Assembly: GCF_035967765.1 (NCBI RefSeq)
Contig: NZ_JAYWIT010000006.1
DNA length: 64,000 bases
Source: Conexibacter stalactiti
GTDB lineage: Bacteria > Actinomycetota > Thermoleophilia > Solirubrobacterales > Solirubrobacteraceae
Reading direction: 5' to 3' (one strand)
Part shown: positions 9,320 through 17,924 of the stretch, in pieces
Layout of the letters: each line of letters begins with the position of its first letter
How positions within the stretch are numbered: the first letter of the stretch is position 1
The notes under the pieces: model-generated
What the model was told of the DNA's origin: nothing
The model's input: the letters and a program-made list of their open reading frames with translations, nothing else
Databases searched by the model: none
Position numbers and translations under genes: made by a program

Positions 9320-9349
9320 ATTCTACCGACAACTGAATTGCCCGCTCAA
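9320..9349 (-). promoter_or_regulatory. Promoter for leaderless GT mRNA
   Basis: Minus strand TTGAGC (9344-9349), an 18-base spacer, then TAGAAT (9320-9325), which ends six bases before the ATG at 9313. This is the clearest leaderless promoter in the window, with both hexamers near consensus. Confidence 0.65.
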
Positions 9350-9372
9350 TCGTCGGTCGAATCAACGGTCGT

Positions 9373-10353
9373 TCAGGCCGCGCTGTCGCGCCGCAACCGC
9401 AGCAGCGCAGGCCGCTCGTCCATCGCGACCTCCCTCACCTCCAGGTCGCCGCCGAACGGCAGCAGCAGAGGCCCGGGCTCGCGGGCGGCAGCCGCCCCGT
9501 CCCTTCCCGCAATCCGCCGCTCCGCCGCAACCATCACCGCGTAGGCCATCGAACTGAGGGCCCGCAGCGACTGGTGGCGGTTCTGACGCTCACCGAGGTC
9601 GACCTGCGCGAGCGCGTCGAGGCCGACGAGGCGGTAGGAGTCGATCAACGTCGCGATCTCGACCCCGTAGCCGACCGGGAACGACAGCTGCTCCAGCAGC
9701 GCGCGACGGCCGGCGAACTCGCCCGCGAGCGGCTGCACGAAGCCGGCCAGCTCAGGCACGTGCAGGTTGAGCAGCGGGCGAGCGACCAGCTCGGTCACGC
9801 GACCGCCGCCGTCGGGCACGGTCGTGTCGCCGAGCTTGAACGGCCGCCGGAAGGCGCCCTTGACGAACGCGACCTCCGGCTCCGCCAGCAGCGGCCCGAG
9901 CAGCCCGCGCAGGAAGCGATCGTCGAAGCCCTCCGTGTCGGAGTCGAGGAAGACCACGATCTCGCCTCTGGTGACAGCAAGCGAGCGCCACAATGCGTCG
10001 CCCTTGCCGCGCGCCGGGCCGTGCTCGGCCAGCACCTCCGACTCCTGCACGACGCGCGCGCCGCCCGCGCGCGCGGTCTCGGCGGTGCCGTCGGCGGAGG
10101 CGGCGTCGATCACGACAAGCTCGTCGATCACGCCGGCGGCCCGCAACGGCTCCAGCGCCGCGAGGATCGGACCGATCGTCGCCGCGACCTCGCGCGCCGG
10201 CAGCACGACGGTCACGCTCGGCACGTCGTCCTCAGCACCTCGCGCGCCCGCGCGCAGCTCGACGAGCCGCTCCAACGGGAACTGCTCAGCGCGGTAGCTG
10301 CGCCGCGCGAGCCAGTCGCGCACGGTGGTCTGCGGGCCGGAGATCTCGTTCAC
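9373..10353 (-). CDS. gpgS: Glucosyl-3-phosphoglycerate synthase
   Basis: GT2/GT81-type retaining glucosyltransferase of 326 residues. It transfers glucose from an NDP-glucose to 3-phosphoglycerate, the first step toward glucosylglycerate and, in mycobacteria, methylglucose lipopolysaccharides. The nucleotide-binding start (VTVVLPAREVAATIG) is followed by the metal-binding DSD at 137-139 within VVFLDSDTEGFD. The signature HVPELAGFVQPLAGEFAGRR, with the later YGVEIATLID, closely matches what I know of mycobacterial GpgS. The GTG start at 10353 faces the divergent LuxR-type gene across 66 bases. The phosphatase partner GpgP is not adjacent. The product is likely an osmolyte or lipopolysaccharide precursor. 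Confidence 0.9.
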   Translation of the reverse strand: MNEISGPQTTVRDWLARRSYRAEQFPLERLVELRAGARGAEDDVPSVTVVLPAREVAATIGPILAALEPLRAAGVIDELVVIDAASADGTAETARAGGARVVQESEVLAEHGPARGKGDALWRSLAVTRGEIVVFLDSDTEGFDDRFLRGLLGPLLAEPEVAFVKGAFRRPFKLGDTTVPDGGGRVTELVARPLLNLHVPELAGFVQPLAGEFAGRRALLEQLSFPVGYGVEIATLIDSYRLVGLDALAQVDLGERQNRHQSLRALSSMAYAVMVAAERRIAGRDGAAAAREPGPLLLPFGGDLEVREVAMDERPALLRLRRDSAA

Positions 10354-10419
10354 GCCTTGTTAGGGACCCTAGCGAAGCCGTGCGGAGGCCCGGTTGGCGT
10401 GCCACCATGGAGTGCGGCG

Positions 10420-13400
10420 ATGGCAGCAACGACGACGACACGGATGACCAGTGCGCGGCTCGTCGGGCGCTCGGCCCAGCTGGCGGAGCTGGAGGCGGTC
10501 CTGCACGATGCGGCGGTTCGCAAGCCGTCACTGGCCTTCGTCGCCGGCGAGTCCGGTGTCGGCAAGTCCCGGCTGGTCGGCGAGCTGGCGCGCGGCGCGC
10601 GCGCCGACGGCATCCGCGTGCTGAGCGGCGACTGCGTCGACCTCGGCGAGAGCGAGCTGCCGTATGCGCCGCTCGTCGGGGCACTGCGCCCGCTCGTGCG
10701 CGACGGTGACCCTGCCCTCGACGCGCTGCCGGCGCCGCTGCGCGCCGAGCTGGCGTCGATCCTGCCGACACTCGGCGGAGGTGGGACCAGCGCCGGCGCG
10801 CCGCCTGCGGCCGCCGACGCCGCCATCCAGGGCCGCCTGTTCGAGGCGCTGCTGGAGCTGCTCGACCGCCTTGGCGAGGAGCAACCGGTGCTGCTGGCGA
10901 TCGAGGACCTGCACTGGGCCGACCGCTCGACACGCGGCTTCCTCACGTTCCTCGCGCGCACGCTCTGCAGCGAGCGGGTCGCGGTCGTCGCGACGTATCG
11001 ATCCGACGAGCTGCACCGCCGCCACCCGCTGCGCCCGCTGCTGGCCGAGCTGGAGCGCGATCCGCGCACCCGCCGCCTGGAACTGCACCCGTTCACGCGC
11101 ACGGAGCTGGCCGAGCAGCTCGGCGAGATCCTCGGCTCGGCGCCGGACGCCGGCCTGGTCGAGCGCGTGCTCGTGCGCAGCGAGGGCAACCCGCTGTTCA
11201 CCGAGGAGATCCTCGCCGCCGGGCTCGACGGCCGCGGCAGCCTCCCGCCGACGCTGCGCGACGCGCTGATGCTGCGGATCGAGAAGCTGTCGCCGGAGGC
11301 GCAGGAGCTGCTGCGGCTGCTGATCGGCCAGCCGATGGATCACGAGCTGCTGATCGCGACAAGCGCGCTCGACCAGCGCGTGCTGCGCGACGCGCTGCGC
11401 GAGGCGGTCGCGAGCAGCATCGTCATCGCCGACGAGGACGACCGCTACCGCTTCCGGCATGCGCTGCTGCGCGAGGTGCTGCTCGACGACCTGCTGCCGG
11501 GCGAGCGGACCGAGATGCACCGCACGCTCGCACGGGCGTTGGAGGAGCGGATCGCGACCGAGAGCTGCCCCGACGCGCACCTGACCGCGCAGGTCGCCCA
11601 CCACTGGCACCACACGGGCGACCACGCGGCCGCGCTTGCAGCGACGGTGCGAGCTGCCGACGCCGCCGAGCGCGTCAATGCGATCGGCGAGGCGGCGACG
11701 CTGCTGGAGCGAGCGCTGGAGTTCTGGGAGCAGGTGCCGGAGCAGCAGCGGCCTCCTGGCGTGGACCAGATCGCGCTGCTGCGGAGGGCGGCACAGCACG
11801 CGGCCGACTGCGAGGGCGACTACCAGCGTCAGGAGGCGCTGCTGCGCAAGGCGCTGTCGCTCGTCGACGAGCGCGAGCAGCCGCGCTTGGTCGCGTCGCT
11901 GCTGGAGCGGCTGCAGCGGGCGCAATGGCATCTGAACCGGCCGGAGGAGGCGATCGCGACGATCGACCGCGCGCTGGCGCTGCTGGAGCCGGAGGAGCGC
12001 ACGGCCGAGCGGGTCGCGCTGCTGGCCGCGAAGGCGCGTGTGCGGATGCTGCAGTCGCGCTTCCGCGAGGCGCTCGAGCTGGCCGAGCAGACCTTGGCGC
12101 TCGCGGACGAGATGGGCGATCACGCGATCGCCAGCCGGCTGCGCAACGCGCTCGGAATCTCTTTGGTCGGGCTGGGCGACGCGGAGGCCGGCGAGGCGAG
12201 ACTGCGCGAGGCGCTGGCGACGGCGCGCGACCACGGCCTGCTCGACGAGATCGGCACCTCGTACGGCAACCTCGCCGACATCCTGCACGCGACCGGCCGC
12301 ACGCGCGAGGCGCTCGAGACGGCGCGCAGAGGCCGCGAGGAGCTGACGAGATTGGGTCGGCAGATGGACTGGCTGCTGCTCGACTCGGCCGAGTACGCGG
12401 TCGCGGTCGGCGAATGGGACGCCGCCGCGCGCGACCTCGCGGGGCTCGACCGCCGCCACTACGGCACGACGCTGATGCACCGCCACCTGCGCAGGGCGGA
12501 GCTGGCGCTCGGCCGCGGCGACCACGAGCTGGCGCGTGGGGAGCTGGACGCGATGGCGCGCCAGGCGCGCGACTCGACCGAGCCGCAGTTCCTCGGCCCG
12601 CTGGGGGCGTTGAAGGCCGAGCTGGAACGGCGCAGCGGGGATCTGATCGCCGCCCGCGCGGCGGTCGACGACGCGCTCGACCGGATCGAGTTCTGCTCCG
12701 ACGACATCACGCAGGTGACCGGCGTTTCGTCGGTCGGCATGCGCGTTGAGGCGGATGCCGCCCAGCGCGCCCGCGACCGCGACGACCACGACGCCGAACG
12801 CGAGGCACGTCTGCGCAGCGAACTGCTCCTCGCGCGCGTCGAAGCCGGCGCCGAGCTGGAGCGCGCCCCGCTGGTCGCCGAGCTGGCCGTCGCACGCGCC
12901 GAAGAAGCCCGCGCCCGCGCCGAGGACGATCCGGTGCTGTGGGACGAGGCCGCTGCCGCCTGGGAGGAGCTGGAGCGGCCGTACCTGGTCGCGTACGCGC
13001 GCTGGCGGCAGGCGGAGGCGTTGCTGTCAGGCGACGGCTCCGCCGCCGACACGCGCGAGCAGGCCACCGCGGCCGTCCGCGCCGCGTGCGAGATCACCCG
13101 CGCGTTGGGAGCGGAATGGCTCCACGGCGAGGTCGAGGCGCTGGCTGCGCGAGCGCGATTGACGCTTGACCTCGATCCCGCCGCCGGCGCGAACGACGAC
13201 GGCCTTCCCGCAGACGCCTCACTGCGCGACGACGCCGCAGCAGCAGCCGACGACCCCTTCGGCCTCACCCCGCGCGAGCGTCAGGTGCTGGCGCTGGTCG
13301 CTGCCGGCGCGACCAACCGCGAGATCGGCGGCGAGCTGTTCATGGCCGAGAAGACCGCGAGCGTCCACGTCTCGCGGATCCTCGCCAAGCTCGACGTCCG

Positions 13401-13452
13401 CTCCCGCACCCAGGCGGCCGCCGTCGCCCACCGCCTCGGGCTCGACGCCTGA
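10420..13452 (+). CDS. Large LuxR-family ATPase regulator (LAL type)
   Basis: Transcription regulator of 1010 residues with LAL architecture: N-terminal AAA ATPase, long TPR-like helical sensor and C-terminal LuxR helix-turn-helix. Walker A is GESGVGKS at 43-50 and Walker B ends VLLAIED at about 157-163 followed by LHWAD. The middle (about 400-850) is rich in paired helices such as EEAIATIDRALALLE and REALELAEQTLALADE. The DNA-binding domain occupies the last 60 residues (LTPRERQVLALVAAG, NREIGGELF). ATG at 10420 was chosen because GGAG lies seven bases upstream; the frame is open much further 5' but that stretch is the antisense of gpgS. It is divergent from gpgS, so regulation of that gene is possible but unproven. 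Confidence 0.92.
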   Translation: MAATTTTRMTSARLVGRSAQLAELEAVLHDAAVRKPSLAFVAGESGVGKSRLVGELARGARADGIRVLSGDCVDLGESELPYAPLVGALRPLVRDGDPALDALPAPLRAELASILPTLGGGGTSAGAPPAAADAAIQGRLFEALLELLDRLGEEQPVLLAIEDLHWADRSTRGFLTFLARTLCSERVAVVATYRSDELHRRHPLRPLLAELERDPRTRRLELHPFTRTELAEQLGEILGSAPDAGLVERVLVRSEGNPLFTEEILAAGLDGRGSLPPTLRDALMLRIEKLSPEAQELLRLLIGQPMDHELLIATSALDQRVLRDALREAVASSIVIADEDDRYRFRHALLREVLLDDLLPGERTEMHRTLARALEERIATESCPDAHLTAQVAHHWHHTGDHAAALAATVRAADAAERVNAIGEAATLLERALEFWEQVPEQQRPPGVDQIALLRRAAQHAADCEGDYQRQEALLRKALSLVDEREQPRLVASLLERLQRAQWHLNRPEEAIATIDRALALLEPEERTAERVALLAAKARVRMLQSRFREALELAEQTLALADEMGDHAIASRLRNALGISLVGLGDAEAGEARLREALATARDHGLLDEIGTSYGNLADILHATGRTREALETARRGREELTRLGRQMDWLLLDSAEYAVAVGEWDAAARDLAGLDRRHYGTTLMHRHLRRAELALGRGDHELARGELDAMARQARDSTEPQFLGPLGALKAELERRSGDLIAARAAVDDALDRIEFCSDDITQVTGVSSVGMRVEADAAQRARDRDDHDAEREARLRSELLLARVEAGAELERAPLVAELAVARAEEARARAEDDPVLWDEAAAAWEELERPYLVAYARWRQAEALLSGDGSAADTREQATAAVRAACEITRALGAEWLHGEVEALAARARLTLDLDPAAGANDDGLPADASLRDDAAAAADDPFGLTPRERQVLALVAAGATNREIGGELFMAEKTASVHVSRILAKLDVRSRTQAAAVAHRLGLDA

Positions 13453-13521
13453 CAGCTTCCGCCCACGCACATCACACCTCCCTGTAGAGTCTCGACAGTC
13501 ATCATTCGAGAGGGGGATCTC

Positions 13522-14022
13522 GTGGGGAAGAAGTGGATGACGGCTGCGGTCACCGCCGCAGCCGCGGTCGCCATCGCCGGGTGCGGTGGATCGGACGGGG
13601 ACTCAGCGACGACGGCGACGACCACCGCCGCCGCCAGCTCTGCGGCAGGTGCGCTCGAACTCGCCGAGTTCAGACAGAACGCCACCGCCATCTGCGTGAA
13701 CGCCGAGAGAGCGCTCAGCAACGTCAGAGTGGACGTCACGACCATCGAAGGCGCGAGAACCTACACCGCTGCGCGTCGAGCCGCTCAGATCAGAGCGCTC
13801 AGAAGCCTGAGCGAGCTGAACCCGCCCGCCAATCTCGCCGCCTCGTTCGAGCAACTGCAAGAGGTGCTGGAGGCGCGAAGCGCGGCGCTCGAGCCCGTGC
13901 AGATACAGATGCTGACGAGAGACCCAGCACTCAGAGAGTCGTTTGTCGCGATCAACTCTCAGGATGAGGATCTCCAGCGCCTCATCCTCGAGCTGAAGCT
14001 CCCCAGATGCTATTGGAGCTGA
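13522..14022 (+). CDS. Small secreted lipoprotein, unknown function
   Basis: Exported lipoprotein of 166 residues. The GTG start has a strong Shine-Dalgarno (GAGGGGGA) a few bases upstream. The signal peptide ends in the lipobox AIAGC, with Cys near residue 19 as the lipid-modified residue, then a Ser/Thr/Ala-rich tether. The mature domain is mainly helical and has two conserved-looking cysteines, in ICVNAER and in the C-terminal PRCYWS, which could form a disulfide. Arginine is encoded largely by AGA. It sits downstream of the LuxR-type gene after a 69-base gap and is convergent with the hemolysin-III-like gene. I do not recognise the family with certainty. Confidence 0.75.
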   Translation: MGKKWMTAAVTAAAAVAIAGCGGSDGDSATTATTTAAASSAAGALELAEFRQNATAICVNAERALSNVRVDVTTIEGARTYTAARRAAQIRALRSLSELNPPANLAASFEQLQEVLEARSAALEPVQIQMLTRDPALRESFVAINSQDEDLQRLILELKLPRCYWS

Positions 14023-14038
14023 TCAGCCCCGAGCACAG

Positions 14039-14755
14039 CTAGCCGCGCGGCACGACGAAACCCGCGACGGCGACAAAGTGAGCGGCTGCCGCGAGGATCA
14101 CGAGGGCGTGGAAGACCTCGTGGTAGCCGAAGATTCTCGGGACTGGGTCGGGCCGGCGCTTGGCGTAGATGATCGCCCCGGCCGTGTAGAAGAGGCCGCC
14201 GACGACGAACAGCAGCGTCGGCACGAGTCCGAGCACTGAAACGATCTTCGGCAGCGCGATGATGCCGACCCAGCCGAGCGCGACATAGCCCATCGCCTTC
14301 AGCATTCTCGGCGCGTCGATCCAGGCGAGGTTGAGCGCGACGCCGAGCGCCGCGCCGCCCCAGGCGACGCACAGCAGCACAGTTCCGAGCGTGCCGCCGA
14401 CGACGAGCAGCGCGACGGGGGTCGCGCTGCCGGCCATGAAGACGTAGATCATCGAGTGGTCGAGCCGGCGCATCCAGCGGCGCACGTTCGGCCGCCAGGT
14501 GATGCGGTGGTAGACCGCGCTGACGGCGAAGAGGCCGACCATCGAGACGGCGTAGACGACAGCGACGGTGGTGGCGCGTCCGCTCGGGGCGGTCCAGACG
14601 AGTACGGCACCCGCGACGAACGCGACGACCGCCGCCCACTGGTGCGAGACGCCACGAAGCTTCGGCCGCTTGGCGGCCAACTCCGCGATCTCTCCGCGAA
14701 CCGTCTCGATCAGGTCATCGCGCACCTCCCGCAGTGTACCCGTGCGACACCGCAT
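14039..14755 (-). CDS. Hemolysin III / PAQR-family membrane protein
   Basis: Integral membrane protein of 238 residues with about seven hydrophobic helices. Signature motifs of the hemolysin III (YqfA/AdipoR-like) family are present: SAVYHR, LDHSMIYVFMAGSATP and, near the C-terminus, FGYHEVFHALVILAAAAHF. The conserved Ser, Asp and three His residues form the predicted zinc site of PAQR proteins. Bacterial members are linked to membrane lipid homeostasis rather than proven haemolysis. The ATG at 14755 has little ribosome-site support and an alternative downstream start cannot be excluded. The gene is 18 bases downstream of the cytochrome c gene on the same strand and may be cotranscribed. Confidence 0.88.
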   Translation of the reverse strand: MRCRTGTLREVRDDLIETVRGEIAELAAKRPKLRGVSHQWAAVVAFVAGAVLVWTAPSGRATTVAVVYAVSMVGLFAVSAVYHRITWRPNVRRWMRRLDHSMIYVFMAGSATPVALLVVGGTLGTVLLCVAWGGAALGVALNLAWIDAPRMLKAMGYVALGWVGIIALPKIVSVLGLVPTLLFVVGGLFYTAGAIIYAKRRPDPVPRIFGYHEVFHALVILAAAAHFVAVAGFVVPRG

Positions 14756-14773
14756 GAAGCCGCGCCGCGACCG

Positions 14774-15454
14774 TCAGGGCGCCTTGTACACGTCAGGCCC
14801 TCTTCCCGCCGTCGCGACGATGTACGCGATGATCTCGTCCGTCACTTCCCTCGGCACCTTGTCGTACTGGCCGGGCATCCACCAATCGCCTCTGTCCATC
14901 ATCTGCTGGATCCGCTCGACGCTTATTCTGACGTTGTCGAAGTGGGTGCCGTACCACTCGTACACTCTGCGAGATCTGTAGTCGGCGATCGAATGACAGC
15001 CCTGGCAGTTCTCGCGGAACGCTCTCTCCCCGGCGGCAATCTGCGCGGGCGTGCCGAACGATCTCTCGGGCACATGGCGCCCGGTGACGTCAAGCAGATA
15101 GGTCTTGACGGCGAGCTTCTCGACCTCCGTGAGCTCGTCGGCGAACGACTGCATCCCGCCGCCGCCGTTGTCGATCATGTGGGCGATGAACGCCCCCTTC
15201 GGCTTGACCTCGTCCATGCTGGGGCCGTATTCGCCGGTCGTGAAGGTCCGCGGTCTCCCCTCGATCGCGTGGCAGCCCTGACACTTCTCGCCGAAGATCT
15301 CGCGCCCCTGTGAGATCAGTCTCGCCTCGACGGGATCCTGCTTCGCCTCTGAATCCGAGGATGAGCTCCCCCCGCACCCCGCGAGCATCCACAGGCAGCC
15401 CGCGCCGAGCACGACGGCGACGCAAACAGAGAGCACGCTGACCAGCCGCGGCAT
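14774..15454 (-). CDS. Dihaem cytochrome c lipoprotein
   Basis: Membrane-anchored c-type cytochrome of 226 residues. A signal peptide with lipobox LAGC is followed by a Ser-rich linker. There are two haem-attachment sites, CQGCHAIEG and CQGCHSIADY, about 110 residues apart, each starting a cytochrome c domain. Candidate methionine ligands are in GGGGMQSFADELT after the first and DWWMPGQYDKVP after the second. It would carry electrons on the outer face of the membrane, for example to a terminal oxidase, but no oxidase gene is nearby. ATG at 15454 is preferred over 15514 because GAGGGGC precedes it and the signal peptide starts there. AGA codons are common. Confidence 0.9.
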   Translation of the reverse strand: MPRLVSVLSVCVAVVLGAGCLWMLAGCGGSSSSDSEAKQDPVEARLISQGREIFGEKCQGCHAIEGRPRTFTTGEYGPSMDEVKPKGAFIAHMIDNGGGGMQSFADELTEVEKLAVKTYLLDVTGRHVPERSFGTPAQIAAGERAFRENCQGCHSIADYRSRRVYEWYGTHFDNVRISVERIQQMMDRGDWWMPGQYDKVPREVTDEIIAYIVATAGRGPDVYKAP

Positions 15455-15582
15455 GCGCCGCCCCTCACGACTTGCCACATCATCCCCCGATGTTTCCCCA
15501 GTCCGCCCGACCACCCGGCGGCGGGCAGCATTCTACCAGGGGAAAGTGCGTCAGTCGACGCCTTCGGGGTGCGTTGCTGCCC

Positions 15583-16524
15583 CTACTTCGCCCGCGCCTC
15601 CAACCGCCGCGCCAGCGCGGCGAGGTGTCCGGAGTCGGTGCCGCAGCAGCCGCCGAGGATCTGCAGCTTGAAGTCGAGCCCGAGCTTGTCCATCGCCTCG
15701 CCGAAGACGTCAGGGTCGTCGCTCTCGGAGTGGTCGAGCGAGACCAGCTCGTCGGGCGACAGGCGTGAGCCGTTGGCCTTCACCTCGCGCAGGCGCGTGA
15801 GGCCGCCGGCCGAGGCGAGGTCGGCGAGCGCGCGACGGGCGACGGTCGGGTGGACGCAGGAGATCGCGTACCAAGCCGGCGCTGGCACGACGGCGTTGTC
15901 GATCCGCTCGATCGCGTCGTGCAGGTAGGTGCCGTCGAGCATTCGGCCGCGGTGGTCGAGCACGAAGCCGATCGCGTACGGCAACTCGGTCGTCGCCATC
16001 GCCATCGCGACGCCGTGGGCCTCCTCGATCGATGGGAAGGTCGGCGCGAAGAGCGCGTCGACGCCCGCCTCGGCGAGCGCCCTCACCTGCTCGAGGTGGT
16101 AGTCGGCGCCGTCGAGGTGGGTGAGACAGTCATCCGGCGAGTAGGCGTCGCCGTACGGGCCGATCACGCCGGCGAGAAAGACCGGGTCGTGCTCGCCCTG
16201 GTCGCGGATCTCGTTGAGGAATGCGACCGCCTCCGTGTTCAACCGCCGCACCGTCTCGGCGGCTGGACGTCTCGTTCTCTCGACGTAGCGCCTGCTCGCG
16301 CGGAAGGTCGGCGTGCCCATCACGATCGGCAGGCCGTGGGCCCACGCGACGTCGAGATAGGTCGCATAGATCTCGCGCAGCGCGGCGCGTCCGCGCGGTC
16401 TCTCCAGCAGCGCGGCGACCTGGATGTGCGGGTCCATCCGCACTCTGGTCTCGAACATGATCCGCGTCTCGATCGCCGCGTCGGCGAGGATCGGGGCGCC
16501 CGTTTCAAGCAGCTCTCTGAGCAC
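15583..16524 (-). CDS. Homocysteine S-methyltransferase family protein
   Basis: Enzyme of 313 residues related to the zinc-dependent homocysteine/betaine methyltransferases. Zinc-binding cysteines are visible as ISCVHPT and the C-terminal pair in GGCCGTDSGHL. The N-terminal ILADAAIETRIMF corresponds to the family start, where many members have a DGGxxT-like motif, and GVIGPYGDAY is the conserved mid-protein motif. The methyl donor (S-methylmethionine, betaine or another) cannot be decided. The GTG start at 16524 has a candidate -10 (AATGCT) six bases upstream and no Shine-Dalgarno. It is a single gene, separated from the sugar transporter operon by a hairpin terminator. Confidence 0.88.
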   Translation of the reverse strand: MLRELLETGAPILADAAIETRIMFETRVRMDPHIQVAALLERPRGRAALREIYATYLDVAWAHGLPIVMGTPTFRASRRYVERTRRPAAETVRRLNTEAVAFLNEIRDQGEHDPVFLAGVIGPYGDAYSPDDCLTHLDGADYHLEQVRALAEAGVDALFAPTFPSIEEAHGVAMAMATTELPYAIGFVLDHRGRMLDGTYLHDAIERIDNAVVPAPAWYAISCVHPTVARRALADLASAGGLTRLREVKANGSRLSPDELVSLDHSESDDPDVFGEAMDKLGLDFKLQILGGCCGTDSGHLAALARRLEARAK

Positions 16525-16530
16525 GCAGCG

Positions 16531-16536
16531 AGCATT
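16531..16536 (-). promoter_or_regulatory. -10-like element before the methyltransferase gene
   Basis: AATGCT on the minus strand ends six bases before the GTG at 16524. The same NATGCT hexamer at the same spacing occurs before the genes at 43609 and 56200, which makes a leaderless promoter more likely than chance. Confidence 0.35.
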
Positions 16537-16649
16537 TCAGACGGGAGCGCAGAACACCACCCGCTTGATGGTGTTTTACACCAGTTCTATCTGGCAACTG
16601 GCGCGACGACCGCGTCGCCGCGCCAGCGAAACCGCCTCCAGGCGGTCCT

Positions 16650-16680
16650 CACCGCCGGGCGGAGAACCCGCCCGGCGGTG
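16650..16680 (-). terminator. Hairpin terminator of sugar ABC operon
   Basis: Perfect 13-bp inverted repeat (16650-16662 and 16668-16680) with a five-base loop, five bases beyond the permease stop. There is no clear U-run, so it may act as an intrinsic terminator without U-tract or as an mRNA-stabilising hairpin. Confidence 0.7.
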
Positions 16681-16685
16681 CGCAG

Positions 16686-17924
16686 CTAAACCCGCCCCGC
16701 AGCTCTCCGTCGCTGCCGCGCGACCGCGTCGACGATGACCGCCGCGAGCAGGACGGCGCCCGTGACTATGTTCTTCGTCGAGGAGGGGAAGGCGAGCAGG
16801 TCCATGCCGTTGGAGATCGAGCCGATCACCAGCGCACCGAGCAGGGCCGACCAGACCGTGCCGCGACCGCCGAACAGCGAGGTGCCGGCGATCACCGGGC
16901 CGGCGATCGCGAGCAGCAGCAGGTCGCTGCCGCCGGAGCCCTGGTTGACCGCGAGCAGGCGCGAGGCGAGCAGGATGCCGCCGCACGCCGCCATGATGCC
17001 GGCGATCATGAAGACCATCACACGGATCTGCTTGATGCGGATGCCGGCGCGGCGCGCCGCCTCCTCGTTGCCGCCGAGCGCGAGCACGTAGCGGCCGAAT
17101 CTCGTGCGTCGCACGATGTAGTCGAACAGCACGCAGGCGCCGACGAGGATCAGAATCGCGAGCGGGACGCCGCGGTCCTGGTCGAGCACGTAGATGACGC
17201 CGAAGACGATGATCGCGAGACCGATCACGCGCGCGGCCACGAGCGCCGGCGACGCCGCCGGGACGTCGGCCTTGAGCCGCCGTCGTCGCGCGTTGAGACA
17301 GGCGAGCGCGAACAGTCCGACGACGATCGCGCCGAGGATCCACGCCGTCGTGCCTCTGTAGAAGGTGCCGGCGAGGCCGACGATCACGGGGTCGGTGATG
17401 TTGACGGTGCCGGTGTCGCCGAGCACCCACAGCTGCACGCCCTGCCAGCCGATCAGACCTGCGAGGGTCACGACGAACGAGGGGATTCCGAAGGCGGTCA
17501 CGATCGTGCCCTGGAAGATCCCGATCGCGGCGCCGGCAGCGATGCCGGCGATGATCGCGAGGTACGGATTCCAGCCGTGCTGAACGTTCAGCACCGCCAT
17601 GATCGCCGAGCAGAGGCCGGAGACGATGCCGACGGAGAGGTCGATCTCTCCGAGCAGCAGGACCAGCACGATGCCGACCGAGATCATGCCGATGCCGGCG
17701 ATCTGCAGCGCGAGGTTGACGAGGTTGCCGGAGGTGAGGAAGCGGTCGTTGGCGATCGTGAAGACGGTCCAGATCACGACCAGCGCCAGCAGCACCTGGA
17801 TCGAGCCCATCTCACCCTGCGCGAATCTCTGCAGGAAGCCGAAGCGGCTGCCGTTGCCGGACGACGGGGAGCCCGGGCCGGACGGCGGCGTCGGCGCGGT
17901 GTCGGGTGTCGCGGTCGCGCTCAT
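16686..17924 (-). CDS. Sugar ABC transporter permease (XylH/RbsC type)
   Basis: Inner-membrane permease of 412 residues with about ten hydrophobic segments, belonging to the RbsC/XylH (BPD_transp_2) family that imports monosaccharides. The family region LLLGEIDLSVGIVSGL is clear, and PVIAGTSLFGGRGT near 310-330 is the conserved loop that contacts the ATPase. Unlike ~330-residue RbsC it has the extended form seen in xylose-type permeases. Its ATG overlaps the ATPase stop by four bases (ATGA), so translation is coupled. It is the last gene of ROK repressor - binding protein - ATPase - permease. The sugar could be xylose or another pentose/hexose; sequence alone does not decide. Confidence 0.92.
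   Translation of the reverse strand: MSATATPDTAPTPPSGPGSPSSGNGSRFGFLQRFAQGEMGSIQVLLALVVIWTVFTIANDRFLTSGNLVNLALQIAGIGMISVGIVLVLLLGEIDLSVGIVSGLCSAIMAVLNVQHGWNPYLAIIAGIAAGAAIGIFQGTIVTAFGIPSFVVTLAGLIGWQGVQLWVLGDTGTVNITDPVIVGLAGTFYRGTTAWILGAIVVGLFALACLNARRRRLKADVPAASPALVAARVIGLAIIVFGVIYVLDQDRGVPLAILILVGACVLFDYIVRRTRFGRYVLALGGNEEAARRAGIRIKQIRVMVFMIAGIMAACGGILLASRLLAVNQGSGGSDLLLLAIAGPVIAGTSLFGGRGTVWSALLGALVIGSISNGMDLLAFPSSTKNIVTGAVLLAAVIVDAVARQRRRAAGRV

Noticed and set aside
9574..10419. An in-frame 282-codon extension of the LuxR-type regulator
   Set aside because: It is antisense to gpgS, which has clear catalytic motifs; a ribosome site precedes ATG 10420.
10528..12789. A 753-residue minus-strand frame inside the LuxR-type gene
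   Set aside because: Typical high-G+C shadow frame rich in Arg/Gln/Val, with no domain pattern.
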